DNA of 64,000 bases from Flavobacterium reichenbachii (lineage in GTDB: Bacteria > Bacteroidota > Bacteroidia > Flavobacteriales > Flavobacteriaceae): assembly GCF_002217435.1 (NCBI RefSeq), contig NZ_MUHF01000003.1, positions 124,001 to 188,000 of the forward strand. Direction: 5' to 3'. Position numbers and translations under genes: made by a program. This document shows, piece by piece, positions 31,501-41,019 of the stretch. The notes under the pieces are model-generated. The model saw only the letters and a program-made list of their open reading frames with translations. It was not told the origin of the DNA and did no database searches. Position 1 is the first letter of the stretch. The number at the start of each line of letters is the position of its first letter.

Positions 31501-33771
31501 ATGAAAGCAATTATTTTTCCTGGTCAAGGATCCCAATATAAAGGAATGGGGAAAGAATTATTTGATATTTTCAAAAATGAAACGGCAGTGGCATCGTCTA
31601 TTCTCGGGTATGATTTAAAGGAACTATGCCTAGAAGATCCTGATCGTGTTTTGGGATTTACACAATTTACCCAACCTGCATTGTATGTAGTAAACGCCTT
31701 TCGTTATTATAAAATACAAGACAGAAATAAGCCAGATTACCTTTTAGGACATAGTTTAGGAGAATACAATGCTCTTCTAGCTAGTGGTGCCTTTGGATTT
31801 GAAGATGGTTTAAGAATGGTCCAGAAAAGAGGTGCCCTAATGGCAAAGGCTTCAGGTGGAGGAATGGCTGCTGTTTTAGGTCTTAGTGAAGAACTTGTAA
31901 AAGAAAAATTAGAATCAGGTGGATTTAATACTATTGATGTTGCTAATTATAACTCTCCAACACAAATAGTTATATCTGGTGAGAAAACGGATATTGAAAA
32001 GGTAATAAAAGATTTTGAAAAACAAAATATAACCGTGATACCTTTGGCCGTTAGCGCTGCATTCCATTCCAGATATATGCAGCCTGCTGCTAATGAATTT
32101 AAAGATTTTTTAGAAGAGATATCCTTCTCAAATTTAGAAATTCCTGTAATTGCCAACATAACAGGAAAACCATATCTTGATAGTGAAATTAGAAACTATT
32201 TAAGCAGACAAATTTCAAGTTCTGTGCTGTGGACTAATAGTATTCGTTTTTTGATGGGAAAAGGCGTTGGAGATTATGAAGAATTGGGAAGCGGAATATT
32301 GACCAAAATGATTAATGAAATTAAGGAGAAATCAACTCCTCTGATTTTTAAGGAAGAACAAAGTAATGCTGTTACTGGAATAGTAGTTAAAAAACAACTT
32401 GATGAGATTCAAAATAATCTTTTGGCTGCTAAGCTTGGCAGCACTACTTTTCGGAGTGATTATAATGTACAATACAGTTATTTTTCCGGAAGTATGTATA
32501 AAGGGATAGCTTCAAAAGAGTTAGTTGTAAAAATGGCTAAAACTAAATTATTGAGTTTCTTAGGGACAGGAGGTATGTCTTCTCAAGAAATAGAAGAAAA
32601 TTTGACTTATATTCAAAACTATTTGACCAATAAGGAAACATTTGGGGCAAATCTTTTACACCAGATCGGTAATTTGGAAGCTGAAATGAAAATTGTAAAT
32701 CAATTTTTAGAATACAATGTAAATGTAATTGAGGCGTCTGCATTTATGCATATGACAAAGGCATTAGTGTATTATAGAGCTGTTGGTATGGAAAAATTGA
32801 GTAATGGAAATATAAGGGCTGGTAATAGAATAATAGCAAAGATATCCAGACCTGAATCTGCAGAAATTTTTATGCGCCCAGCCCCTGAAAAAATTATCAA
32901 TCAATTACTTGAAGAAGGATTAATAAGTAAAATTCAGGCTGAACTTTCAAGTAAATTTGCAATGGCAGATGATATTTGTGTAGAAGCTGATTCAGGAGGG
33001 CACACTGATTCCGGAGTAGCGTTGGTTCTATTTTCAGCAATTAAGGAACTCAATGAGCAAATGCAAAAAGAATTTAATTATAAAAAGGTAATTCGTGTAG
33101 GTCTTGCAGGAGGAATTGGAACTCCCCAAGCCGCAGCTTGTGCTTTTATTATGGGAGCAGATTTCATTGTTACAGGTTCAATCAATCAGCCCACTGTTGA
33201 ATCCGGTATGAGCGATACTGTAAAACAAATGCTGCAGGATATCAATGTGCAGGACACTACTTATGCACCAGCCGGAGATATGTTTGAGTTTGGAGCAAAA
33301 GTCCAAGTCCTTAAAAAAGGAGTATTGTTTCCTGCCAGAGCTAATAAACTTTACGAATTATATAAACAATATGATTCATTAAGTGAAATACCACCAAAAG
33401 TTTTCGAACGTTTAGAGAAAAACTACTTCAAAAAAAGCATAGATGAAATCTGGAGTGAAACAAAAATATACCTTAAAAAGAATGGAAACGAAAGTGAAAT
33501 CTCTAAAGCCGAACAAAATCAGAAATATAAAATGGGTTTAGTTTTTCGTTGGTATTTTGGCTATAGTACGCAAAAAGCTTTTAGAGGGAATCCAGATTTT
33601 AAAGTTGATTTTCAGGTTCATACCGGACCTTCTCTTGGAGCTTTTAACCAATGGGTAAAAGGTACCAAGTATGAAAAATGGCAAAATCGCCATGTAGATA
33701 TAATAGCTGTTAAATTAATGAAAGAAACAGCATTGCTATTAGAAAGAAGATTAAAAGAAATCCTTATCTAA
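31501..33771 (+). CDS. Trans-acting malonyl acyltransferase fused to FMN enoylreductase (AT-ER)
   Basis: Bifunctional 756-aa protein. Residues 1-285 are a malonyl-CoA acyltransferase: an N-terminal FPGQGSQ motif, nucleophile S85 in GHSLGE, and H189 in AAFHS, the pattern of malonyl-specific enzymes. Residues from about 305 on are a PfaD-type nitronate-monooxygenase-like enoylreductase with the FMN-binding stretch GLAGGIG at 534-540 followed by GADFIVTGS. Such AT-ER fusions are hallmark trans enzymes of trans-AT PKS clusters. The AT loads every module of the AT-less synthase upstream, and the ER can reduce chosen enoyl intermediates, since no module has its own ER. It sits 74 bp after the MFS gene and is the last gene before a hairpin terminator. 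Which modules receive the ER cannot be told from sequence. Confidence 0.93.
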   Translation: MKAIIFPGQGSQYKGMGKELFDIFKNETAVASSILGYDLKELCLEDPDRVLGFTQFTQPALYVVNAFRYYKIQDRNKPDYLLGHSLGEYNALLASGAFGFEDGLRMVQKRGALMAKASGGGMAAVLGLSEELVKEKLESGGFNTIDVANYNSPTQIVISGEKTDIEKVIKDFEKQNITVIPLAVSAAFHSRYMQPAANEFKDFLEEISFSNLEIPVIANITGKPYLDSEIRNYLSRQISSSVLWTNSIRFLMGKGVGDYEELGSGILTKMINEIKEKSTPLIFKEEQSNAVTGIVVKKQLDEIQNNLLAAKLGSTTFRSDYNVQYSYFSGSMYKGIASKELVVKMAKTKLLSFLGTGGMSSQEIEENLTYIQNYLTNKETFGANLLHQIGNLEAEMKIVNQFLEYNVNVIEASAFMHMTKALVYYRAVGMEKLSNGNIRAGNRIIAKISRPESAEIFMRPAPEKIINQLLEEGLISKIQAELSSKFAMADDICVEADSGGHTDSGVALVLFSAIKELNEQMQKEFNYKKVIRVGLAGGIGTPQAAACAFIMGADFIVTGSINQPTVESGMSDTVKQMLQDINVQDTTYAPAGDMFEFGAKVQVLKKGVLFPARANKLYELYKQYDSLSEIPPKVFERLEKNYFKKSIDEIWSETKIYLKKNGNESEISKAEQNQKYKMGLVFRWYFGYSTQKAFRGNPDFKVDFQVHTGPSLGAFNQWVKGTKYEKWQNRHVDIIAVKLMKETALLLERRLKEILI

Positions 33772-33833
33772 TAAAAAAATCATAGTGAACATTAAGCTGG
33801 TCTCATGTTGTTTTTGATAATAATGCAATAAAA

Positions 33834-33876
33834 AAAACCTGGATTTATGTAAAAAAAAAGCACAATTCCAGGTTTT
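33834..33876. terminator. Bidirectional hairpin terminator between convergent genes
   Basis: A perfect 10-bp inverted repeat (AAAACCTGGA at 33834-33843, TCCAGGTTTT at 33867-33876) lies between the AT-ER gene and the convergent nitroreductase. A run of seven A on its left side gives a T tract for the minus-strand transcript. It marks the end of the long PKS operon. Confidence 0.75.
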
Positions 33877-33899
33877 AAAATTATTGATTATCAATTTTT

Positions 33900-34535
33900 T
33901 TAGTCATATTTTATCACAAACTCTTCTGTTGGGATCCTAACTTTTTTGAGATGTGCCAGCCAATCGTTTTCGCTATCCCGATACCCTAGAGTTAGTATTG
34001 TTACACTTCTTAATGCTTTTGCTTTTAAACCAAGTAAATCATCTAAGGCATCTGCAGAAAAACCTTCAACAGGAGTGCTGTCTATATTTAAGGCAGCTGC
34101 TTGCGCAATTGCTAATCCAAATCCAATATATGATTGCTTTGCCGTATGGATGAAATTTTCCTCCGCTGTTTGAGGCAAATATTCCGATTTTAATTTATCG
34201 GTATAGGCGCTAAATCTTCCTTTAGGAAGATTTCGTTCTTCGGTAGTAAAATCATACATTTCATCAATACGTTCTTCAGTGTAGCGGTCCCAAGCTGCAA
34301 ATACTAATATGTGAGAGCATTCAGACATAATTTGTTGTCCCCACGCAATCGGAACAATTTTTTCTTTAAGGGCTTGATTTTTAATAACAATTATTCTAAA
34401 TTGTTGTAATCCCGAAGAGGTAGGAGCTAGTCTGGCTGCTTCAATAATTTTATCTAAATCTTCTTGCAATAACTTTTTGGCAGGATTGTACCTTTTTGTA
34501 GCATAACGCCATTTTAAACTGCTAATTAATTCCAT
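33900..34535 (-). CDS. NAD(P)H-dependent nitroreductase-family oxidoreductase
   Basis: A 211-aa FMN-dependent nitroreductase-like protein. The N-terminal RYATKRYNPAKK stretch and the APTSSGLQQFRIIV segment are the phosphate- and FMN-contacting parts of the NfsB/DrgA group, and the length is typical. It is transcribed toward the PKS operon and shares its terminator. Divergent from the phosphopantetheinyl transferase gene, with 196 bp between the starts. It may be a housekeeping gene or a tailoring reductase of the cluster; nothing in the sequence decides this. Confidence 0.88.
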   Translation of the reverse strand: MELISSLKWRYATKRYNPAKKLLQEDLDKIIEAARLAPTSSGLQQFRIIVIKNQALKEKIVPIAWGQQIMSECSHILVFAAWDRYTEERIDEMYDFTTEERNLPKGRFSAYTDKLKSEYLPQTAEENFIHTAKQSYIGFGLAIAQAAALNIDSTPVEGFSADALDDLLGLKAKALRSVTILTLGYRDSENDWLAHLKKVRIPTEEFVIKYD

Positions 34536-34731
34536 AGATGTTTATTTATAAATTTAATGCATCAATTGATGCGGTAACTGTAATTATTGCATTAGCATTG
34601 TAAAAATGTCTAAATACTGGATAGCTTTTGAATATTTTTAAATTGAATTTATCACTTTACATTCAACTTAATACAACAGACCTATTGAGAACAAAATATT
34701 ATCTTCGTAAGATCAAAATTATATAATTTAA

Positions 34732-35469
34732 ATGAATAAAGGAAAGATTGAACTCAACAGAAACAACAAAAATTTTGAAGCGGGTTATTGTTTTATTAAA
34801 AAAGAGTTGGACTCATTGCTAAAATACTATAATCTTCTTAGTTATAATGAAAAAAAATATTATGATGGTTTAAAGTTTGAAAGGAGAAAAGAAAGTTACC
34901 TATTAGGAAGAATCACTGCTAAATATGCAGTTTTTGAGATTAGTCAGAATGATCTTAAATCAATATCAATTGAATTTGGTGTTTTTCATTTCCCAGTTGT
35001 CAAAAATTGTTCTGCACAAAACATTCAGGTTAGTATAAGTCATTGCGATGATATTGGTGTTGCCTTGGCATTTCCGGAAGAACATCCAATGGGAATTGAT
35101 ATTGAAAAAATAGATTCAGAAAAGGTGGTTACTATGAAAACGACGATGTCTATAAATGAGATTGAACTAATAGATTTTCATTCGGATTTAACTTTACCAA
35201 TTGGATATACAATTATTTGGACTGCCAAAGAAAGTTTAGCCAAAATATTCAGAACTGGTTTAACAATCGATTTTAAAATACTTGAAATTGTATCAATAGA
35301 GAAAATACAAAGTTGTTATGTTAGTCATTTTCGAAATGTTTCACAATACAAAGCTATTTCATTCCACGTAAATCAGTATATTTGCTCTCTTGTAATACCT
35401 AAAAAAACTATTATTGATTTAGACTTTTTTTTGAAAATTTTCACTAATAACTTTTATGATCAAAATTAA
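34732..35469 (+). CDS. 4'-phosphopantetheinyl transferase (Sfp type)
   Basis: A 245-aa phosphopantetheinyl transferase that converts apo- to holo-carrier proteins using CoA. It shows the family signatures ISHCDD (H104), GIDIE with the Mg-binding residues D123 and E125, and WTAKES with K166 and E167. Length and motif spacing fit the broad-specificity Sfp group, not the short AcpS group. The PKS upstream carries seven carrier domains in this window, all with the Ser motif, so this is very likely their activating enzyme. Its end overlaps the next gene by 14 bp, indicating translational coupling. Confidence 0.92.
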   Translation: MNKGKIELNRNNKNFEAGYCFIKKELDSLLKYYNLLSYNEKKYYDGLKFERRKESYLLGRITAKYAVFEISQNDLKSISIEFGVFHFPVVKNCSAQNIQVSISHCDDIGVALAFPEEHPMGIDIEKIDSEKVVTMKTTMSINEIELIDFHSDLTLPIGYTIIWTAKESLAKIFRTGLTIDFKILEIVSIEKIQSCYVSHFRNVSQYKAISFHVNQYICSLVIPKKTIIDLDFFLKIFTNNFYDQN

Positions 35470-36118
35470 AATTTTTAAAACATCTAATTTTTCAATTATT
35501 AATCAATGCTATTTAATATATAAAAATAATATTGGAATTTTAGTTGATCCTTCTTGGGATTATAACCTAATTGATACTTTTTTGATTGAAAATGAGATTG
35601 CCTTAAAAGGCGTTTTACTGACTCATTCTCATGATGATCATACAAATCTCGCTAATGAATTTGCTGAGAAAAAAAGTGTTCCTGTTTTTATGGCAGCAGA
35701 GGAAATAGAGTTTTCCGGATTTAAATGTCAAAATCTTCAAAGTATTACGAGCTTAAATGAAATACAAATTTTAGATTTTAATATTACTCCGATTCTCACT
35801 CCTGGACATACACCAGGAAGTATTTGCTATTTAATAGAAAATAATATTTTTTCAGGAGATACAATTTTCATTGAAGGAGTTGGTGTATGTAGTACAAAAG
35901 GAGGTGATGTTGACAAAATGTGGGAGTCAGTGCAAAACCTAAAAAATATTTTGCCGGAAAACACGTTTTTTTATCCCGGACATTCTTTTGGAGAACTACC
36001 AGGTAAGAATTTAGTATTTCTTTTAAAAAATAATATTTATTTTCAAATAAAAGATAAAGCTCATTTTGTAAGTTTTAGAATGAGAAAAAATCAGCCTAAT
36101 TTATTTAATTTTAAATAA
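35456..36118 (+). CDS. Metallo-beta-lactamase-fold hydrolase (glyoxalase II-like, BaeB/PksB-type)
   Basis: A 220-aa metallohydrolase with the zinc-binding THSHDDH motif (H57, H59, D61, H62), GHTPGS, SGDTIF and PGHSFG. This is the glyoxalase II-like subgroup. Trans-AT PKS clusters such as bacillaene often encode a member (BaeB/PksB), thought to act as an acyl-thioester hydrolase. The overlap with the phosphopantetheinyl transferase and the position just beyond the PKS support the same assignment. The editing function is inferred; the fold is directly visible. The C-terminal 35 residues are basic and hydrophobic and not clearly part of the core fold. Confidence 0.85.
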   Translation: MIKIKIFKTSNFSIINQCYLIYKNNIGILVDPSWDYNLIDTFLIENEIALKGVLLTHSHDDHTNLANEFAEKKSVPVFMAAEEIEFSGFKCQNLQSITSLNEIQILDFNITPILTPGHTPGSICYLIENNIFSGDTIFIEGVGVCSTKGGDVDKMWESVQNLKNILPENTFFYPGHSFGELPGKNLVFLLKNNIYFQIKDKAHFVSFRMRKNQPNLFNFK

Positions 36119-36966
36119 CCTAGGTCTAGTTCAAATTGACTTCAAAAAAACATTTACCTCTATTTCTATATATTTTCTTATATGTTAGAAAGATTATATA
36201 TGTTTAATGCATTTTATGAATAGTTGACAAAGTATATTTATAGTTAAATCTATTCTTATAGTCAACCTTCAATATCATTATGTATACCAATCTGTCTTAA
36301 AATAAGCTTATATTAAGGCATTCTTCCAAAACGGTAATCTCGTCTGTTTACTTTTGTTTTTTCGTGCAAGCACTGTCTTTAATAACTTTAAAGAAGCCTT
36401 AGTATCCATTTTAAATGATTCATTGTATTTTTTTCAGCATTCAACTTACAAAGATCAATTGAATTTTTAATAATCTTCTCCTTTTCGAGTTTAGGAACAT
36501 TTCTAAGGTTGCCGTTAAAGACCTATCGCTCCTTGGAAAATCAATTTTCAAGTACCCATTGAAATTCTTTTACCTTCTAAACACATGGACAAAAATTGGC
36601 GATTCACCGATTTTGTTCACTTTCTACTTTCAGGCGAGAGTATGTGTTTAAAGGCTTTTGATTTTTAAAGTTTCTTTTGAAACTTCTACTGGCGGAGAAA
36701 GGTGGATTCGAACAAAACCGTCATTTTCCGCTTTTGTATTCCATTTCTTATACTTTTTTCTGTATTGCGCCACGATTCTGTCACAAACTTGGACTAGTGA
36801 TATATATTTAAAAAACGCCCCAGCTTTTTGTAGCAAATAAAGTATCCATTCCAAACTGATTTTATTTATAAATAAAATAGTTTAATTGTATCTCGTTTTT
36901 CATTTTTATTAAATTTTATCTTAGCTAAATATAGAGAATCATCTAATTGTAAAATAATATTTAGTA
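36119..36966. other. 848-bp intergenic stretch between the PKS and RiPP regions
   Basis: No intact gene is seen. Short frames occur on both strands without coding character. The minus strand between about 36400 and 36600 shows scattered reading fragments broken by stops, possibly a decayed gene that I cannot identify. It also contains a tRNA-3'-end-like sequence, listed separately. Confidence 0.6.
36690..36715 (-). repeat. tRNA 3'-end-like sequence, possible old attachment site
   Basis: Read on the minus strand this contains GTTCGAATCCACC followed by TTTCTCCGCCA, resembling the T-arm and acceptor end of a Ser-type tRNA. No upstream tRNA body is present. The 10-bp core GCGGAGAAAG recurs at 47584-47593. 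This could be a remnant of integrase-mediated insertion, or chance. Confidence 0.3.
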
Positions 36967-39135
36967 TTAAACCAAACTTTGCTTTTTCCATAAATTGAAA
37001 TACTTTTCCTTTTTCTCTAGTAAATTATGATGATTCCCTGATTCTACAATTGTACCTTTTTCCATGACTAAAATAGTATCAGCATTTGAAATGGTACTTA
37101 ACCTATGCGCAATTATAATAATGGTTTTACCTTGCGTCTTAAAATCGTCTATAACTTTTTTTACTATCATTTCAGAATTTGTATCTAATGCAGAAGTTGC
37201 TTCGTCCATCAATAAAATATCAGGATTTTTATACAATGCTCTAGCAATAGCAATTCGTTGCTTTTGCCCTCCTGATAGCATTGTTCCGTTTTCGCCAATC
37301 TGTGTTTCGAAACCATTAGGCAGCTTTTCAACAAAATCTGTAATTGCTAACTGTTTGGATAAATCTATAATTCGTTTAATATCAGGAAAAGAATCTCCCA
37401 AAGCAATGTTTTCTAAAATATTACCTGAAAACAAATTAAGTTCCTGAGGTATAACACCAATAGATTGCCTTAAACTTTTGTAATGTATGAACTGCGTGTC
37501 ATATTCTCCAATAAAGATCTTACCCTCATTAATAGGGTACAAATTTTGAAGAAGTGAAATTAGAGTTGTTTTACCGCTTCCGCTTTCTCCTACAATCGCA
37601 GTTGTTTGATTTTTTTTGAATACAGCATTGAAGTTTTTAAAAACTTCTGCTCTAGAACCATACCTAAAACTTACATTTTCAAATTTAATATCACCTATAT
37701 TTTCTTTTTGAAGCTCTATCTTATTTTCAGTTTTTTCACGCTCCAAATCCATAATCTCAAAAAGTCTGTCGGCTGCGATTAAAGCATTTTGAACTGTTTT
37801 GTTCATTCCAATTATAGAAGCTACAGGAGATGTAAAATATCCTATCAAAGCATAAAATGAAAATAATTCTCCTGGTGTAATAGCTCTATCAATTACATAA
37901 CCAGAACCTATCCACATTAAGACAACTGTAAAGACAGATGCTAGAAATTGTGTCGAACTACTAGAGAAAATGCCATTTAAACCTGACTTATAAGTGGAAA
38001 ATAGTAGTTTTACAAATTTATTTTCTGTTTTAAAATTGGAGAATTCCTCAATACCAAATTCTTTTACGGTTCTAATATGGGTTACACTTTCTACTAATTG
38101 GGTTTGAAGTTCAGCGGCTCTTTCCATTATATTTCTTTCTACCTTTTTATTGAATTTATTCAACAAAAAGTAAACCAGACCATAAAATGGAATAATACAT
38201 AAAATTACTAATGCCAATTTCCAGTAATACGTAAACATTAAAGCAAATGAGAAAATCACAATAAAAACATTGACTATCAAATCAATTGCGACTTCATTTA
38301 TAAAAGATCTTATTTTGACAGCATCGTTGATACGGGATATAATTTCTCCGATCTGCATTGTATCAAAAAAACGTTGTGGTAAATGCAGTAAATGTTTGTA
38401 ATACCCTAAAATTAATTTTGCATCTATTAGCTGTCCTGTTTTTAATACAAAAATACTTTTTTGTGAACCTATAAATCCTTGAAGAAAGATTATCCCAATC
38501 ATAAAGACACTTAATAAATTGAGAAGTTTTCTATTACCTTCAACTAAAACATAATCTGTTATTTTTTGAATATAAACAGACATTGCAAGCCCTAATACTG
38601 TAAAAATAATTGCCCCTGTAAGCGCTTGTATTAAGATGCTTTTATGTGGCTGTACCAGATGCCAAAATCGAGTAATCGGAGAAATTTTTTCGTTGTAAGT
38701 TCTAAAATCATCATTTTTCGCAAAAAGAATTAAAACTCCTGACCATATTTTTTGAAATCCTTCATATGTATAGGTTTGCATTTTTCCCAATCCGGGATCC
38801 ATTACCGTAATTTTAGATGCACTTTCTACCTTTGCTTTCTCTACTTTATAAATTACTACATAATGCTGCAATTGATTATCTAATATTACATGAGCAATTG
38901 CCGGCAGAGGAATTTTATCTAAGGAATCAAAGCCTCCCTTTACACCTTTTGCAGAAAATCCCATTTTTTCAGCAGCTTCAATAATACCAAGAACATTTGT
39001 GCCTCGTTTATCTGTATGTGCATATTGTCTAATTCTTGCTATGGGCAGATTAACCTTGTAATGATTGCCAATAGATGCCAAGCAAGCAGAACCACAATCT
39101 TTAATATCATGCTGTTTAATTTTTATTGATGCCAT
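36967..39135 (-). CDS. Peptidase-containing ABC exporter (C39 protease, PCAT) for double-glycine-leader peptides
   Basis: A 722-aa inner-membrane exporter. Residues 1-150 are a C39 cysteine peptidase with C14 (DCGSACLA), H91 (QHYVV) and D113 (MDPG), an intact catalytic triad. A six-helix ABC membrane domain follows, then an ATPase with Walker A GESGSGKT, signature LSGGQKQ, Walker B ILLMDEATSALD and the H-loop IAHRLS. This family cuts leaders after Gly-Gly and exports the peptide. The two Gly-Gly peptides encoded upstream on the same strand are the obvious substrates. The gene starts 8 bp after the HlyD adaptor, so the two form a unit. The lanthipeptide-like precursor at 43548 may also use it. 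Confidence 0.95.
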   Translation of the reverse strand: MASIKIKQHDIKDCGSACLASIGNHYKVNLPIARIRQYAHTDKRGTNVLGIIEAAEKMGFSAKGVKGGFDSLDKIPLPAIAHVILDNQLQHYVVIYKVEKAKVESASKITVMDPGLGKMQTYTYEGFQKIWSGVLILFAKNDDFRTYNEKISPITRFWHLVQPHKSILIQALTGAIIFTVLGLAMSVYIQKITDYVLVEGNRKLLNLLSVFMIGIIFLQGFIGSQKSIFVLKTGQLIDAKLILGYYKHLLHLPQRFFDTMQIGEIISRINDAVKIRSFINEVAIDLIVNVFIVIFSFALMFTYYWKLALVILCIIPFYGLVYFLLNKFNKKVERNIMERAAELQTQLVESVTHIRTVKEFGIEEFSNFKTENKFVKLLFSTYKSGLNGIFSSSSTQFLASVFTVVLMWIGSGYVIDRAITPGELFSFYALIGYFTSPVASIIGMNKTVQNALIAADRLFEIMDLEREKTENKIELQKENIGDIKFENVSFRYGSRAEVFKNFNAVFKKNQTTAIVGESGSGKTTLISLLQNLYPINEGKIFIGEYDTQFIHYKSLRQSIGVIPQELNLFSGNILENIALGDSFPDIKRIIDLSKQLAITDFVEKLPNGFETQIGENGTMLSGGQKQRIAIARALYKNPDILLMDEATSALDTNSEMIVKKVIDDFKTQGKTIIIIAHRLSTISNADTILVMEKGTIVESGNHHNLLEKKEKYFNLWKKQSLV

Positions 39136-39143
39136 TTATAGTA

Positions 39144-40286
39144 TTAATTCTCTATTGATAATTGTTTTGGATTTAACCAGTCATCTACTTTGTCAAATAT
39201 TAAATCGAACAAAGTTCTTCTCACTATGTAGTATCGCGTAGTAAGCGTCATTCCTTTTGAAACCTCAGTCTTGTATCCGGATTTAAGTTTCAATTGTGTC
39301 GAACATAATTCGCTTCGCACTTTAAAAAAAGTCTGATTATCTTTAATTGAAATATTATGGTCTATATCTACCACCTTTCCGTCAAGTAATCCCCATTGAT
39401 TATAATTGAAAGCATCCAATTGAAATTTTACTTCCTGATTTTTATGAATAAGTCCAATATCACCTGGAGAAACCATGCTTTCGACAATTAAATGATCTGA
39501 TGCCGAAATATTTGCAATAGATTGAGAGGCATTTAAAAATGAGCCTTGTTGTAAGCCTGTAAAACTTTCAATTGTTCCGGAAATTGGGGCTATGATAACA
39601 TAGTTTTGCTCTTCAACATTAATTTTTTCAATACTTCCGTTCAGATTTTTTATACGTTCCTCGAGATCTCGTTTTTGATTTTCCCAAGCTGATTTTTGTT
39701 CGCTTGTGTAACTTTTCAGAGCTTCATTGGCCGAGCGCAATTCATAATCGTATTTTTCATACTCTACTTTTGAAATAATATTCTTATCAAACAGACCTTT
39801 ATTTCTATTGAAATTTACAGTTGCCTGCGAGACCTTACTTTCTAATTCGCTTTTACGGGATTGAAATTTTGTGTACTCTTCTCTGGCAGTTGTAGTTTTT
39901 AAAGCAGCCGTTTTATTGGATAAAATGGAATTTATATCCCAAAAAAGTTCGGTAATAGAACCTGAAACCAAATTTTGTGTATGTTTTTCCGTTTCAAGAT
40001 TTTGCTTGGCAATTTTTACCAATGTGTCTCCTTTTTGTACTACAGCATTATTTTTAAGATCAATCCACAGAATTCGGCCGCTTACTATTGCTGTAACAGG
40101 AACATTATCTGTCGTGCTGCGAATAATCCCTCGGCTTTGGCTTGTAATATCAACCTTTATGACTGGAAGCAGCATCAAAAAAATAATAACCGCAAAAGTA
40201 ATTACTAGATATATAGAAGTACTTTTACTATTATTTTTTGAGATTAAATTTTCGAGGGTGTTAATGGGGTCAGAACTGAAGTTCAT
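39144..40286 (-). CDS. HlyD-family membrane fusion protein of the peptide exporter
   Basis: A 380-aa periplasmic adaptor: a short cytoplasmic N-terminus, one membrane helix at about residues 24-42, a lipoyl-like half motif (VSGRILWIDLKNNAVVQKGDTL), a long coiled-coil hairpin at roughly 120-225, the second lipoyl half (IIAPISGTIES) and a beta-barrel region. It bridges the ABC exporter encoded 8 bp downstream to an outer-membrane channel, which is not encoded here. The start at 40286 is the only good ATG before the lipoyl domain. Confidence 0.92.
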   Translation of the reverse strand: MNFSSDPINTLENLISKNNSKSTSIYLVITFAVIIFLMLLPVIKVDITSQSRGIIRSTTDNVPVTAIVSGRILWIDLKNNAVVQKGDTLVKIAKQNLETEKHTQNLVSGSITELFWDINSILSNKTAALKTTTAREEYTKFQSRKSELESKVSQATVNFNRNKGLFDKNIISKVEYEKYDYELRSANEALKSYTSEQKSAWENQKRDLEERIKNLNGSIEKINVEEQNYVIIAPISGTIESFTGLQQGSFLNASQSIANISASDHLIVESMVSPGDIGLIHKNQEVKFQLDAFNYNQWGLLDGKVVDIDHNISIKDNQTFFKVRSELCSTQLKLKSGYKTEVSKGMTLTTRYYIVRRTLFDLIFDKVDDWLNPKQLSIEN

Positions 40287-40875
40287 AACATAAATTTTAA
40301 TTTTTTTTAAAAAAAAAGGTTAAAAAAAAAGAATTAAAAATGGAGATTTATTATTAAAAATTCTCAAAATTAATATTCTTATTCGATAAAGTTTTGCGTA
40401 AAATAATTTCCTTTTCAAAGACATAAATTCAGTAAGAAACAAAATAATTATTATCATTGCTTAGCGTAATCTGTAAATTTTACTTTTAATTTAATTTGGC
40501 AAGTTATATATTAGATAAACCGATATTTAGCCGCCAAATACCAATAATGGCATAATACAAAAGCTGTATTATACTTCTTACATTGCAATTTTTAATTTTA
40601 TTGATTTCTTTTATTAAGCTTAAATCTTATTTTTAATGATTCGGAAAATAAAGAATATGGCCAAAAGTTTTTCCTGCAAAATAATGCATCAAGAAAACTA
40701 GTATAATAAATTATGACCAATAATTTTTGTATGCTTCTTCCTAAAAAAGATATTACTTTTTTTATTTTATATTTTTTGAAAGAATTTGAGAAATAATTTT
40801 GTATTAGTTAAGAAACTTAAGCAAAATTCTCCTTCTAATACAAGAAGGAGAATATTGCTTGCTTAAGGGATAAAA
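40287..40875. other. 589-bp AT-rich non-coding stretch upstream of the exporter genes
   Basis: Very AT-rich, with homopolymer runs, and with no coding frame that I can support. It contains one strong hairpin at 40819-40860. A promoter for the HlyD gene probably lies here, but no clean TAnnTTTG element was found on the minus strand. Confidence 0.6.
40819..40860 (-). terminator. Strong hairpin after the small peptide genes (terminator or attenuator)
   Basis: An 11-bp perfect inverted repeat (ATTCTCCTTCT at 40826-40836 and AGAAGGAGAAT at 40843-40853) is extended by AAGCAA/TTGCTT across single unpaired bases. It lies between the 33-residue peptide gene and the HlyD gene, so it could end or reduce transcription from the abundant peptide genes into the exporter genes. 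There is no long T tract after it on the minus strand, so partial termination or an RNA stability role is possible. Confidence 0.6.
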
Positions 40876-40977
40876 TTATTTTTTATAAATAGAACCAATA
40901 ATATAGCCTAATAAATATATAAACAAGGACAACACTATTACAATTCTTACTGTTTTTAATAATTTTGATGATTCCAT
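40876..40977 (-). CDS. 33-residue single-helix membrane peptide
   Basis: A small ORF on the minus strand, MESSKLLKTVR followed by a hydrophobic helix (residues about 11-28) and ending GSIYKK. It has no double-glycine leader. It is the third tiny gene in the same orientation after the two leader peptides, separated from the middle one by 42 bp, and sits just before the strong hairpin. It may be an immunity or accessory peptide, or a leaderless membrane-active peptide. Support is position, strand and a clean hydrophobic pattern; no homology is claimed. Confidence 0.5.
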   Translation of the reverse strand: MESSKLLKTVRIVIVLSLFIYLLGYIIGSIYKK

Positions 40978-41019
40978 AAGTGATTTTATTAGTAATGGAT
41001 TTTTATTTAAACACTTCTT

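Noticed and set aside
36690..36780. An intact tRNA gene on the minus strand
   Set aside because: Only the T-arm and acceptor-like end is visible; no D-arm or anticodon arm can be folded upstream.
36648..36854. A 68-aa minus-strand frame in the gap between PKS and peptide loci
   Set aside because: It has no family character and is crossed by the tRNA-tail-like sequence; an equal frame exists on the other strand.
37064..37447. A 127-aa plus-strand frame opposite the ABC ATPase domain
   Set aside because: It is antisense to conserved Walker B and signature motifs, so it is a shadow.
39871..40293. A 140-aa plus-strand frame opposite the HlyD gene
   Set aside because: Antisense to the lipoyl and membrane helix of HlyD; no independent support.
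40381..40410. A third copy of the regulator motif upstream of the HlyD gene
   Set aside because: Only the TCGATA tail is shared; the AATTCA..GAAT core is missing.
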